NCBI GenBank assembly: GCA_937988705.1
Contig: CALKIA010000569.1
Span: 1-6,023 of the forward strand
Direction: 5' to 3'
DNA: 6,023 nt
Source of the DNA: an uncultured Chloroflexota bacterium
GTDB lineage: Bacteria > Chloroflexota > Anaerolineae > Aggregatilineales > Phototrophicaceae
A program made the position numbers and the translations under genes. The notes beneath the pieces were generated by a model. That model saw nothing but the letters and a program-made list of their open reading frames with translations. It searched no databases and had not been told where the DNA came from. Shown one piece after another: positions 1-5,004 of the stretch. The stretch's first letter is position 1. Each line of letters begins with the position of its first letter.

Positions 1-316
1 AATGATGCGCCCGCTGAACAACATAGTGCGCCTTCGTGAAGGCCGCGTGTCTTCCAGCATGGTCGATATCATAATGTGTCGAAATGACTGTATCAATCTC
101 GTCCGGTTTTAAGCCCAGGCGCGCCAACTGCTCGATAACGTCCTGCCCATTCTCGAAGTCCGATTCTCCTTCCGGCATGACCTCCGGTAGACCAGTGTCA
201 ATCAGAATATTCTTGCCGTCACCCGTTTGCACCAGATAGCACACAATTGGAATCTGGTATTCCGGCATACTCCCAACTTGCATCAGATATAAACGCTGCG
301 GAGCAGTTTGGCTCAT
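1..316 (-). CDS. MBL-fold metallo-hydrolase (N-acyl homoserine lactonase-like), C-terminally cut by window edge
   Basis: Reading the minus strand from the ATG at 316 gives 105 residues that remain open to the window edge, so only the N-terminal part is present. It starts MSQTAPQRLYLMQVGSMPEY and continues with a short beta-rich segment, then NILIDTGLP (about residues 36-44), the early strand-loop with the conserved Asp typical of metallo-beta-lactamase folds. The metal-binding motif HYDIDHAG lies at residues 81-88 (H81, D83, D85, H86). The usual form is HxHxDH; an Asp at the second position is a variant seen in part of the AHL-lactonase-like branch. The fold predicts a metal-dependent (probably dinuclear zinc) hydrolase of a lactone or ester; the substrate cannot be read from this fragment. 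The start is well supported: AGGAG lies 6 bases upstream, and the in-sequence ATG at 330 is out of frame and stops at once. There is no signal peptide, so it is probably cytoplasmic. The remaining metal ligands lie beyond the edge. Confidence 0.88.
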   Translation of the reverse strand, partial: MSQTAPQRLYLMQVGSMPEYQIPIVCYLVQTGDGKNILIDTGLPEVMPEGESDFENGQDVIEQLARLGLKPDEIDTVISTHYDIDHAGRHAAFTKAHYVVQRAHH

Positions 317-330
317 GATGTTCTCCTCAT
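317..330 (-). promoter_or_regulatory. Shine-Dalgarno site of the MBL hydrolase
   Basis: On the minus strand ATGAGGAGAACATC precedes the ATG at 316. AGGAG with a 6-base spacer is close to ideal and fixes this start. Confidence 0.75.
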
Positions 331-464
331 GTTGATCGTAAAGTTTCTCACCTCGCCTCCGATCTGTGCTGTTGGCGGCCAAAGTACGGCTCAGCGCCAG
401 AGAGAGTGAGGCCTCGCTTGAACCTGTTCTGCAAAGAGTCAGTTATTGCGTGTTGATAGGTGGT

Positions 465-494
465 ATCGTAGCACAACCAGCGGGGGAAAGTCTT
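465..494 (-). promoter_or_regulatory. Candidate promoter of the MBL hydrolase
   Basis: In the 193-base gap between the AraC gene and the hydrolase, the minus strand carries TACGAT (470 to 465) preceded directly by TGC, an extended -10. A weak -35 (AAGACT, 494 to 489) sits 18 bases upstream. Transcription would begin near 458 and leave a leader of about 140 bases. The -35 match is poor, so this rests mainly on the extended -10, which resembles those of two other minus-strand genes here. The rest of the gap shows no further clear structure. Confidence 0.35.
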
Positions 495-509
495 GAATAA
501 TAACGCAAT

Positions 510-1202
510 TTACGCGGAGTCGTCCAAGTCAATGATCGGGGTCGTCGGAATTTCTGCCGGAGTATGACCAATAAAGTGTTTCAGCGAACGGGTGAGATGC
601 GGTTGGTCACTATAGCCTGCCGCGCAGACCGTATCGAAGATTGACACGCCTTGTTTGAGCAGGGACGCTGCGTAGCGGGCGCGCTCGATTTGGCGAATGG
701 TTCGTTGAGATAAGCCGGTGGAGCGCAGGGACCGATATTGAATGGTGCGTAACGACAAAGATGGAGCTCGTCCCCGGTGAATGGCACTCATGACAGGATC
801 ATGCACGAGGAGGCCTGAACGCACCAGTTGATCAACAAACGTATCGGCATTTTCATAATTCGGGAATTGCCAGGCGGAATGACCCAACGAAAAAGACCGC
901 CCTGAGGCGCCAGGGAGAACGGTATAACTGTCAATGAGGGTGCCAGGCAGTAGCTGAGGCACAAAGGTTCCCAGCTTGAACGCAATGCCAAACCATTCCG
1001 CTTCGGCTGGAAACTCCTTACAGCTTGCGCCGGTTTCCGGACCATGGAGACTGATTGTAATTCGCCCGTTACATTTCGCGATGACCATCGACCAGAAAAC
1101 CGTCGAGATCGAGGTAAATGAGCCAGCACGCTCACTCTGTGTCATCCAAACCCGTTCAACCAACGGCGAATCGGATGGTCTTTCCATAAAATGAGGGAAC
1201 AT
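510..1202 (-). CDS. AraC-family transcriptional regulator
   Basis: This 230-residue protein has the C-terminal double helix-turn-helix of the AraC/XylS family, at about residues 150-215. Visible marks are RSLRSTGLSQRTIRQIERAR (first HTH and linker helix), the stretch SIFDTVCAAGYSDQPHLTRS and the closing FIGHTPAEI, matching the family's usual GYxDQxHLxRxFKxxxGxTP pattern. The N-terminal 140 residues resemble the beta-rich ligand-sensing part of short AraC proteins that begin with an RPSDSPxVExVW-like motif; no ligand can be deduced. It should bind DNA and usually activates transcription. The ATG at 1202 has AAGGA 8 bases upstream, so it is preferred over the Met at residue 6, though either is possible. 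It lies upstream of, and on the same strand as, the MBL hydrolase with a 193-base gap, so it may regulate that gene, its own promoter, or something elsewhere. The family call is firm; the target is unknown. Confidence 0.92.
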   Translation of the reverse strand: MFPHFMERPSDSPLVERVWMTQSERAGSFTSISTVFWSMVIAKCNGRITISLHGPETGASCKEFPAEAEWFGIAFKLGTFVPQLLPGTLIDSYTVLPGASGRSFSLGHSAWQFPNYENADTFVDQLVRSGLLVHDPVMSAIHRGRAPSLSLRTIQYRSLRSTGLSQRTIRQIERARYAASLLKQGVSIFDTVCAAGYSDQPHLTRSLKHFIGHTPAEIPTTPIIDLDDSA

Positions 1203-1249
1203 TCATCCGATCCTTGATTGGGTAGTGGTGACAGCGTAAAGGGTAAAGA

Positions 1250-1279
1250 ATTTAATGGCGCACTGTCGCGTAAGGACAA
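1250..1279 (-). promoter_or_regulatory. Candidate promoter of the AraC-family gene
   Basis: On the minus strand TTGTCC (1279 to 1274) and TTAAAT (1255 to 1250) are 18 bases apart, each matching four of six sigma-70 consensus positions. The start of transcription would be near 1243, about 40 bases before the coding region. The strong palindrome at 1282-1316 lies immediately upstream of the -35. Moderate to weak evidence. Confidence 0.3.
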
Positions 1280-1281
1280 GG

Positions 1282-1316
1282 CAGGGCAAGGCGTCCCGCA
1301 GGGAGGCCTTGCCCTG
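1282..1316. repeat. Long palindrome (intergenic repeat type)
   Basis: CAGGGCAAGGC (1282-1292) is the exact reverse complement of GCCTTGCCCTG (1306-1316). Inside, TCCC (1294-1297) pairs with GGGA (1301-1304) around a GCA loop, separated from the outer stem by one G/G mismatch. The result is a 35-base hairpin with 15 base pairs. It has no T-tract, so it is not a standard terminator. The AAGGC core recalls the palindrome at 4309-4328, which suggests an intergenic repeat family. Confidence 0.75.
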
Positions 1317-1363
1317 TATGAATGTAACTTTTCAGCACTTGCCGTGTCACCATCACCCCATTA

Positions 1364-1403
1364 TGTCCCGCTCTTCTGAATCGGGACAATTTGCGCGAGC
1401 AAA
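1364..1403. other. Two hairpins downstream of the DUF1232 gene
   Basis: TGTCCCG (1364-1370) pairs with CGGGACA (1382-1388) around an 11-base loop, and TTTGC (1390-1394) pairs with GCAAA (1399-1403) around a 4-base loop. They lie just beyond the stop of the minus-strand DUF1232 gene and could slow or end its transcript. Neither has a clear T-run on the minus strand, so a terminator call would be weak. Confidence 0.35.
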
Positions 1404-1418
1404 CAGGGGCGGTTGGCT

Positions 1419-1736
1419 TTATCCGTTCATCCGTTCGCGTTCTTCAGGATGATACCCGTTTGAGGTCGGCGCTTGCGACCGCCCCGTTGAAAGATTCGTA
1501 CGATGCTCCTGCACGATGGATTCCGGCACGACCGACTCGAAGAGGCGCATTGCCATGAGGATCAAGCCGATGTCATCCAGCTGACCGAGGCCGAGAATGA
1601 AATCTGGTATGAAATCGAACGGCGAGAACACATAGATGATCGGCACGATCACGATGGCCTTTTGCCACGTCGGCACGCGTGGATCGAACATGAGCCGCCA
1701 GGTGAGTTGAACCTGATTGAGAATTCCCTGAATCAT
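1419..1736 (-). CDS. DUF1232 (YkvA-like) small membrane protein
   Basis: The DUF1232 core is unmistakable: FDPRVPTWQKAIVIVPIIYV, then FSPFDFIPDFI and GLGQLDDIGLILMAMRLF, spanning about residues 17-66. The hydrophobic stretch AIVIVPIIYVFSPF (about 27-40) and a second one (about 56-65) suggest two short membrane segments. The family is small, widespread and functionally uncharacterised. The hydrophilic tail after residue 72 is not conserved in the family as I know it. I chose the ATG at 1736 (105 residues) over the longer reading from 1799 because GAAGGG lies 8 bases before 1736, and an extended -10 promoter falls inside the upstream extension. The Met at 1757 is a further alternative. The gene ends in a TAA formed within a tandem 8-base repeat (1421-1436). 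It stands alone, with AraC downstream and the propeller gene divergent. Confidence 0.85.
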   Translation of the reverse strand: MIQGILNQVQLTWRLMFDPRVPTWQKAIVIVPIIYVFSPFDFIPDFILGLGQLDDIGLILMAMRLFESVVPESIVQEHRTNLSTGRSQAPTSNGYHPEERERMNG

Positions 1737-1770
1737 CCGACTTACCCTTCTGTTCATGCCATTTGAAACA

Positions 1771-1779
1771 ATTCTAGCA
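1771..1779 (-). promoter_or_regulatory. Extended -10 promoter of the DUF1232 gene
   Basis: The minus strand reads TGCTAGAAT from 1779 to 1771: TAGAAT matches the -10 consensus at five of six positions and carries the TG extension. The -35 region at the expected distance is weak (ATGGTA), as is usual with extended -10 promoters. Transcription near 1763 gives a leader of about 27 bases with a ribosome binding site before the ATG at 1736. This is part of the argument for the shorter coding region. Confidence 0.5.
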
Positions 1780-1822
1780 CAGATTTGCCGGAGTACCATC
1801 AGTGCCTTGTGAGAGTTCGGGC

Positions 1823-1828
1823 TATACT
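1823..1828 (+). promoter_or_regulatory. Possible -10 box for the propeller gene
   Basis: TATACT matches the -10 consensus at five of six positions, but there is no good -35 at 16-18 bases upstream and no TG extension. If used, the leader of the propeller gene would be about 185 bases long and would include the palindrome at 1924-1947. Weak. Confidence 0.25.
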
Positions 1829-1899
1829 ACATGCCATAGGGGTAATCTCTGTTGAGACCGGGCGCGCCAGTAAATGCGGAGAATAGCGTGAAGCAGGGT

Positions 1900-1957
1900 T
1901 TTGGGACACAGTTTCTGGGTTTTGCGGACGCGATAAATCGCGTCTGCTGTTCCCAAA
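1900..1957. repeat. Imperfect inverted repeat with GACGCGAT core
   Basis: The inner stem is GACGCGAT (1927-1934) with ATCGCGTC (1937-1944), extended to 1924/1947 through one G-T pair. An outer arm TTTGGGA (1900-1906) pairs with TCCCAAA (1951-1957), leaving an asymmetric bulge on the left. The inner core reappears at 4378-4395 with a single base different in the 2-base centre. It occupies the spacer upstream of the propeller gene and would be transcribed in its leader if the promoter lies near 1823. Confidence 0.7.
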
Positions 1958-2021
1958 TGGACTGCACGCTGTCCTATCGAGCTACCGCCGTGCCCGATCC
2001 CGACAACACCAAGGCAATGAC

Positions 2022-4103
2022 ATGAGGCGATCTATGCTGCGTCGGCTGATATTAGTTCTGACGATCTGCTTGTTCACCCTCCCAGCGGCGGCGCAAGAAG
2101 CGCTCAACCTGCCCGCGGATCTGTTCGTGCTGCTCAACGATGGGCAGATCGAGCGGTATGGGGTGGGCGCATCGGGTGTGCGCCGGGTTACGCCGGAGGG
2201 CGCGTACATCATCGATTTTGGGGTGGATCTATCGGGCGAACGGCTCGCCTATCGCACCGAAAACGGCCTGTTCATCACGCTGATTCCGACGACGGATGTG
2301 TCAATCGGCGATCCGATCCGCCTGGAAGCTGAAAGCGCCAGCGTGCCTTATTTCCGCGGCGCGGGCGAAACGATCGCGTGGTCGCCCATGGGGGATGCGC
2401 TGGCCTACACCACGCTCACCGGGGCGCGCGTGTATTTTCAAGGCAGTGGGGCATTCATCGACCTGACGGAAAGCGCGATGCTCAGCCTGAGTTGGTCGCC
2501 GGGAAGCACCTTCCTCGCCGCGCAAGCCGAGCAAGATGTGTGGTGGATTTATCGCCGTGAGGGTACGACCATGGCACTCGCGAGCATCATCACCTCGAGC
2601 ATAGGCACAGCGTGGGTCAGCGATACGGAATTGGTGTTCGCGCCCGCCGCTGGCAGCCTGCGCGTAATGAATCTCGCGGCGGCTAATGCGCAGAGCATTC
2701 TGCTCGACGATACCGTTCAGTACCGTCTGCCGTACCTGACCGATGAAGACGCGCTGGTGTTCTTCGCCCGTGATCCGAACCTGCCCGAAGGCTACGGCGT
2801 GCTGATGCGCTTGCAGCGCGGCGCGACCGAAGTCGAACCGCTGGGCCAAGTCCCGGTCGCGCTGTCCGGCTTGCGCTGGACACCGAACGGATCGCTGCTG
2901 GTGGCATTTCAGGGCGGCGTGATCGCCCTCTATGACCCAATCACCGGGTTAGGCTTTCCGCTGCCGCTCGAAGGTGCGGTCGCCTATGCGTGGGGCCGCG
3001 CGGCGCCAGAGATCGCCGCCGCGCCCACACTCATTCCTGGGCCAACACAACCGGCCGCCGTAGTCGTGACCGAAGCTCCGCCGCCCACCGCCACGCCACC
3101 TGCCATTCTCGCGACGCCCGTGCCCGCCATGACCGTCACGGCGCTGGTGCTGTCGTCCGATGGCTACTTCCTGTCACCCGATTTCAACGACACGCTGCAA
3201 GTGTGGCGTATGCCCGCCAACGGCGCGCCGCCCGGTCAATTCACGGGTTCGCTGGACGATGTGAGCGAATACGCGATCGCGCCCAACAATGGCTCGGTGG
3301 CCTATGTGGTGACGGGTGAGCTGTGGATTCAGCCGTTCAGCCGCGCTGCGCCGTATTACCTCACGGAGATCACCAGCTTCGCGCCGACCAACCTCACCTT
3401 CAGTCCTGACGGCAGTTTGCTCGCCTTGGCGGACGAACGGCGGGGCATTTTCACGGTGCCCGTCGACGGCAGCGAAGACCCCGCGCTGCTGATCGTTAAC
3501 GCGGCAGACACGATCTATCGCCGCCCGCAGTTCTCGCCGGATGGATCACGTCTGCTGGTTGATATTTATCGCGGCGACCGCGTGTGGACAGGCGTGTTCG
3601 ACCTGACGACCCAGACGCTCATCGAGGCCCCTGTACCCGACTCCGCGGAGGATACGCGGGCGGCGCGCACACGCTGGTTGGCCGATGGCCGCGCGGTCAC
3701 GTATGCCGATGCGGTCGCGGCTTCAGGCGTGTCAGTGGGCTTCTACGTGTTCGATCCAGTGGCGGCCGGCGAGGCACCTGCGCAGTGGATTCCCTTCGAC
3801 TCGGCGATAAACGTGCGCGCGGCGGTCGAGGTGCTGCCGGATGTCATACGCACAGTGATCGCGCAGGGTGAGACGCTGCAAGTTGTCGATTTTGATCTGT
3901 CGGGTGGTGGACAAACGCCTGTGCTCACGCTGGACACCGCGCTGACCGCGCCGCGTATCTCGCCGAATGGGCGCTTTGTCGCGGGCTACGAAAACGTGAC
4001 CGACCGCCTCGGCACATTGACGATCATCGATTTGCAGAACGGTCGGCGTTACCAGCTGACGACGCCGGAAGCCAGCACCGCTTTCGCGTGGCGCGAAAGC
4101 TAG
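2022..4103 (+). CDS. Exported TolB/PD40-type beta-propeller protein with Pro/Thr linker
   Basis: This 693-residue protein starts with two Arg-rich turns, a hydrophobic stretch (about 9-20) and LPAAAQ, a typical signal peptide with cleavage near residue 24. There is no lipobox Cys, so it is secreted or surface-exposed. Residues about 30-325 and 372-693 are two repeat regions with PD40/WD40-like blades: ETIAWSPMGDALAYT (116-130), LSLSWSPGSTFLAA (154-167), LSGLRWTPNGSLLVAF (281-296), LTFSPDGSLLALA (458-470), PQFSPDGSRLLVDI (502-515) and PRISPNGRFVAGYE (644-657). They are joined by a flexible Pro/Thr/Ala-rich linker (about 333-369, with TEAPPPTATPP), a style common in Chloroflexi surface proteins. 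No catalytic domain is visible, so binding or scaffolding is the likely role; a TolB function is not implied. ATG 2022 has AAGG 7 bases upstream; ATG 2034 with GAGG 6 bases upstream is a workable alternative and would keep the signal peptide. By eye, GC content is well above that of its neighbours. Confidence 0.88.
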   Translation: MRRSMLRRLILVLTICLFTLPAAAQEALNLPADLFVLLNDGQIERYGVGASGVRRVTPEGAYIIDFGVDLSGERLAYRTENGLFITLIPTTDVSIGDPIRLEAESASVPYFRGAGETIAWSPMGDALAYTTLTGARVYFQGSGAFIDLTESAMLSLSWSPGSTFLAAQAEQDVWWIYRREGTTMALASIITSSIGTAWVSDTELVFAPAAGSLRVMNLAAANAQSILLDDTVQYRLPYLTDEDALVFFARDPNLPEGYGVLMRLQRGATEVEPLGQVPVALSGLRWTPNGSLLVAFQGGVIALYDPITGLGFPLPLEGAVAYAWGRAAPEIAAAPTLIPGPTQPAAVVVTEAPPPTATPPAILATPVPAMTVTALVLSSDGYFLSPDFNDTLQVWRMPANGAPPGQFTGSLDDVSEYAIAPNNGSVAYVVTGELWIQPFSRAAPYYLTEITSFAPTNLTFSPDGSLLALADERRGIFTVPVDGSEDPALLIVNAADTIYRRPQFSPDGSRLLVDIYRGDRVWTGVFDLTTQTLIEAPVPDSAEDTRAARTRWLADGRAVTYADAVAASGVSVGFYVFDPVAAGEAPAQWIPFDSAINVRAAVEVLPDVIRTVIAQGETLQVVDFDLSGGGQTPVLTLDTALTAPRISPNGRFVAGYENVTDRLGTLTIIDLQNGRRYQLTTPEASTAFAWRES
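4080..4100 (+). other. Hairpin at the 3' end of the propeller gene
   Basis: GCTTTCGCG (4080-4088) and CGCGAAAGC (4092-4100) form a perfect 9-base-pair stem with a 3-base loop, ending directly before the TAG stop. No T-run follows, so it is not a standard intrinsic terminator. It may protect or pause the transcript end. Beyond the stop, GGGGGT (4111-4116) can pair with ACCCCC (4131-4136), and ACCCCCT (4131-4137) alternatively with AGGGGGT (4158-4164). Confidence 0.4.
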
Positions 4104-4201
4104 TCGTATCGGGGGTTTCACCGTCGCCTCACCCCCTCGCCGCGCGTGCGTGCTGGCAGGGGGTAAAGCGCCTAAAACACAATTCACGGCGGGCGGGTTC
4201 C

Positions 4202-4229
4202 GTAGGGACGCAGCGCGCTGCGCCCCTAC
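4202..4229. repeat. 28-base palindrome, GTAGGG...CCCTAC
   Basis: The two halves GTAGGGACGCAGCG and CGCTGCGCCCCTAC are reverse complements except for one A/C pair (4208 and 4223), giving 13 of 14 pairs with no loop. It begins with the GTAGGGAC head shared by the elements at 4305 and, with small changes, at 4373 and 5041. Confidence 0.8.
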
Positions 4230-4304
4230 AGGGTGACCGCTGAGGGGAAAACGTCACCAAATATTAAAACTGTCCTGCCGTGAACCGAACGGAGAGAGGT
4301 AACA

Positions 4305-4358
4305 GTAGGGACAAGGCCGGCCTTGTCCGCTGTGAACGCACAGCGCAGGCGCTCCTAC
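4305..4358. repeat. Double-hairpin repeat with GTAGG/CCTAC ends
   Basis: A perfect 20-base palindrome GGACAAGGCCGGCCTTGTCC (4309-4328) is followed at once by a second hairpin, GCTGTG (4329-4334) with CACAGC (4339-4344) around AACG. The unit is bounded by GTAGG (4305-4309) and CCTAC (4354-4358). Paired hairpins between GTAGG-type ends are also seen at 5041-5096. Confidence 0.75.
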
Positions 4359-4372
4359 GAGACTGTCCTTGT

Positions 4373-4398
4373 GTAGAGACGCGATAGATCGCGTCCGC
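4373..4398. repeat. GACGCGAT palindrome, second copy
   Basis: GACGCGAT (4378-4385) and ATCGCGTC (4388-4395) form an 8-pair palindrome with AG at the centre, the same core as at 1927-1944. The head GTAGAGAC (4373-4380) is a one-base variant of the heads at 4202 and 4305. Shared core plus shared head argue for dispersed copies of one repeat type rather than chance palindromes. Confidence 0.7.
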
Positions 4399-4412
4399 CA
4401 AACGCAGAAATT

Positions 4413-4431
4413 GCGCAGAAACACTCTGCGC
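4413..4431. repeat. Hairpin GCGCAGA/TCTGCGC
   Basis: GCGCAGA (4413-4419) pairs perfectly with TCTGCGC (4425-4431) around AACAC. It is the last of the hairpin cluster and has no T-run after it on the plus strand. Confidence 0.55.
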
Positions 4432-4500
4432 CTAAACTTATGTTCGCCTTCCCCTTATTCATGTCCCCAACTCACATGCTGTCATATGCATTACTATGAA

Positions 4501-4552
4501 ATGCACAAACCAACCCTAGTCAACTTTGTGCATAAAAATTTATGTTTTGTGC
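4501..4552. promoter_or_regulatory. Array of three TTTGTGC sites flanking an AT palindrome (candidate operator)
   Basis: TTTGTGC occurs at 4525-4531 and 4546-4552, and inverted as GCACAAA at 4503-4509. Centre-to-centre spacing is 22 and 21 bases, close to two DNA turns. The first pair extends to a perfect 9-base inverted repeat, ATGCACAAA (4501-4509) with TTTGTGCAT (4525-4533). Between the second and third sites lies the palindrome CATAAAAATTTATG (4531-4544). The array ends just before a candidate promoter at 4557-4584, the position expected of an activator site. The binding protein is unknown. Confidence 0.5.
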
Positions 4553-4556
4553 GACA

Positions 4557-4584
4557 TTGAGCACTTCCTCACGTTTCTTATTAT
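4557..4584 (+). promoter_or_regulatory. Candidate sigma-70-type promoter of the 110-residue protein gene
   Basis: TTGAGC (4557-4562) and TATTAT (4579-4584) are 16 bases apart, matching four and five of six consensus positions. Transcription would start near 4591, giving a leader of about 24 bases that includes AGGA at 4602-4605. Confidence 0.45.
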
Positions 4585-4614
4585 CAGAAGGGTTAAGTAA
4601 CAGGATGAAGTGAC

Positions 4615-4947
4615 ATGTCCACAACTCGCTATAGTCCGGAACGTCAGCGCCTTGCGCAGACCCAACAGCGGCAGATCAGCGACCGCGCACCACGACCGAT
4701 CACGGCCATGAATGGCAAAAAAGCTGCCAAAAAGAAGCAGCGTCCCCTGCTCGTTGAATTATTTGCGATTTTGCCTGCCCGCTGGAAAGGGATGCTGGTC
4801 GGCTTACTGCTGTCGCTCGTCCCCAGTTATTTGATTTCAATCAACACGACCGGAGATGCACGGCTACTCTCCGTTGCCCCACTCTTCGGCTTTATTCTGG
4901 CCGGACTGATCGTCGGCATCGTCGTGCAGAATTTTTCCGACAACTAG
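4615..4947 (+). CDS. Small two-helix membrane protein of unknown family
   Basis: I do not recognise this 110-residue protein. Residues 1-45 are polar and strongly basic, with several Arg/Gln pairs and a Lys cluster (GKKAAKKKQR, about 34-43). Two hydrophobic helices follow: about 58-76 (GMLVGLLLSLVPSYLISI) and about 84-105 (LLSVAPLFGFILAGLIVGIV), separated by a short polar NTTGDAR loop. The basic N-terminus predicts that both ends are cytoplasmic, forming a membrane hairpin. The basic tail could touch nucleic acid, phospholipid or a partner, but this is speculation. ATG 4615 has AGGA 9 bases upstream; the Met at residue 32 has no ribosome binding site. The gene is a single transcription unit with its own candidate promoter, a candidate operator array upstream and a strong terminator 22 bases after the stop. 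Those signals make it very likely to be a real gene. Confidence 0.8.
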   Translation: MSTTRYSPERQRLAQTQQRQISDRAPRPITAMNGKKAAKKKQRPLLVELFAILPARWKGMLVGLLLSLVPSYLISINTTGDARLLSVAPLFGFILAGLIVGIVVQNFSDN

Positions 4948-4969
4948 GCTTACGCTGTTCCCCACCCCT

Positions 4970-4996
4970 AAAAAATCGGCTGTACGCCGATTTTTT
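4970..4996. terminator. Intrinsic, probably bidirectional terminator
   Basis: AAAAAATCGGC (4970-4980) is the exact reverse complement of GCCGATTTTTT (4986-4996), with loop TGTAC. On the plus strand the ATCGGC/GCCGAT stem runs into six T, a textbook rho-independent terminator for the gene ending at 4947. The A-run on the left means it could also serve minus-strand transcripts from the reductase-like gene, although the inverted-repeat element lies in between. Confidence 0.92.
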
Positions 4997-5004
4997 GCTT
5001 CTAT

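Larger units (their letters stand above)
4104..4614. other. 511-base gene-free region: palindrome cluster then AT-rich control region
   Basis: No convincing gene lies here. The first part (to about 4432) is GC-rich and packed with hairpins: 4111-4136 or 4131-4164, 4202-4229, 4309-4344, 4378-4395 and 4413-4431. The second part (about 4435-4614) is AT-rich and holds the TTTGTGC sites, a candidate promoter and the ribosome binding site of the next gene. The abrupt change in composition near 4435 marks the border between repeat-derived and regulatory DNA. Confidence 0.7.

Noticed and set aside
1421..1436. Tandem duplication ATCCGTTC ATCCGTTC at the end of the DUF1232 gene
   Set aside because: The duplication creates the present stop frame and may have altered the protein's tail, but the tail lies outside the conserved domain and two 8-base units are weak evidence for anything more.
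1255..1452. Plus-strand 65-residue open frame
   Set aside because: It covers a palindrome, two hairpins and the antisense of the DUF1232 gene's end. There is no ribosome site.
1737..1799. 21-residue N-terminal extension of the DUF1232 protein
   Set aside because: An extended -10 promoter sits within it and the ATG at 1736 has a good ribosome site; the longer start has none. Not excluded completely.
2301..2849. Minus-strand 182-residue open frame inside the propeller gene
   Set aside because: It is a consequence of high GC in the real gene. The translation is Arg/Ala/His-rich and matches nothing known.
4202..4431. CRISPR array
   Set aside because: The palindromes share only short heads, their cores differ and spacing is irregular; there are no uniform direct repeats with spacers and no cas genes.
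4369..4560. Plus-strand open frame of 63 residues in the large intergenic region
   Set aside because: It starts inside the GACGCGAT palindrome repeat and runs through the candidate operator and up to the promoter of the next gene. It has no ribosome binding site and a Cys/His-rich low-complexity composition.
4104..4614. tRNA or other structured RNA gene
   Set aside because: Hairpins are present but no cloverleaf, T-loop motif or known riboswitch core could be read.
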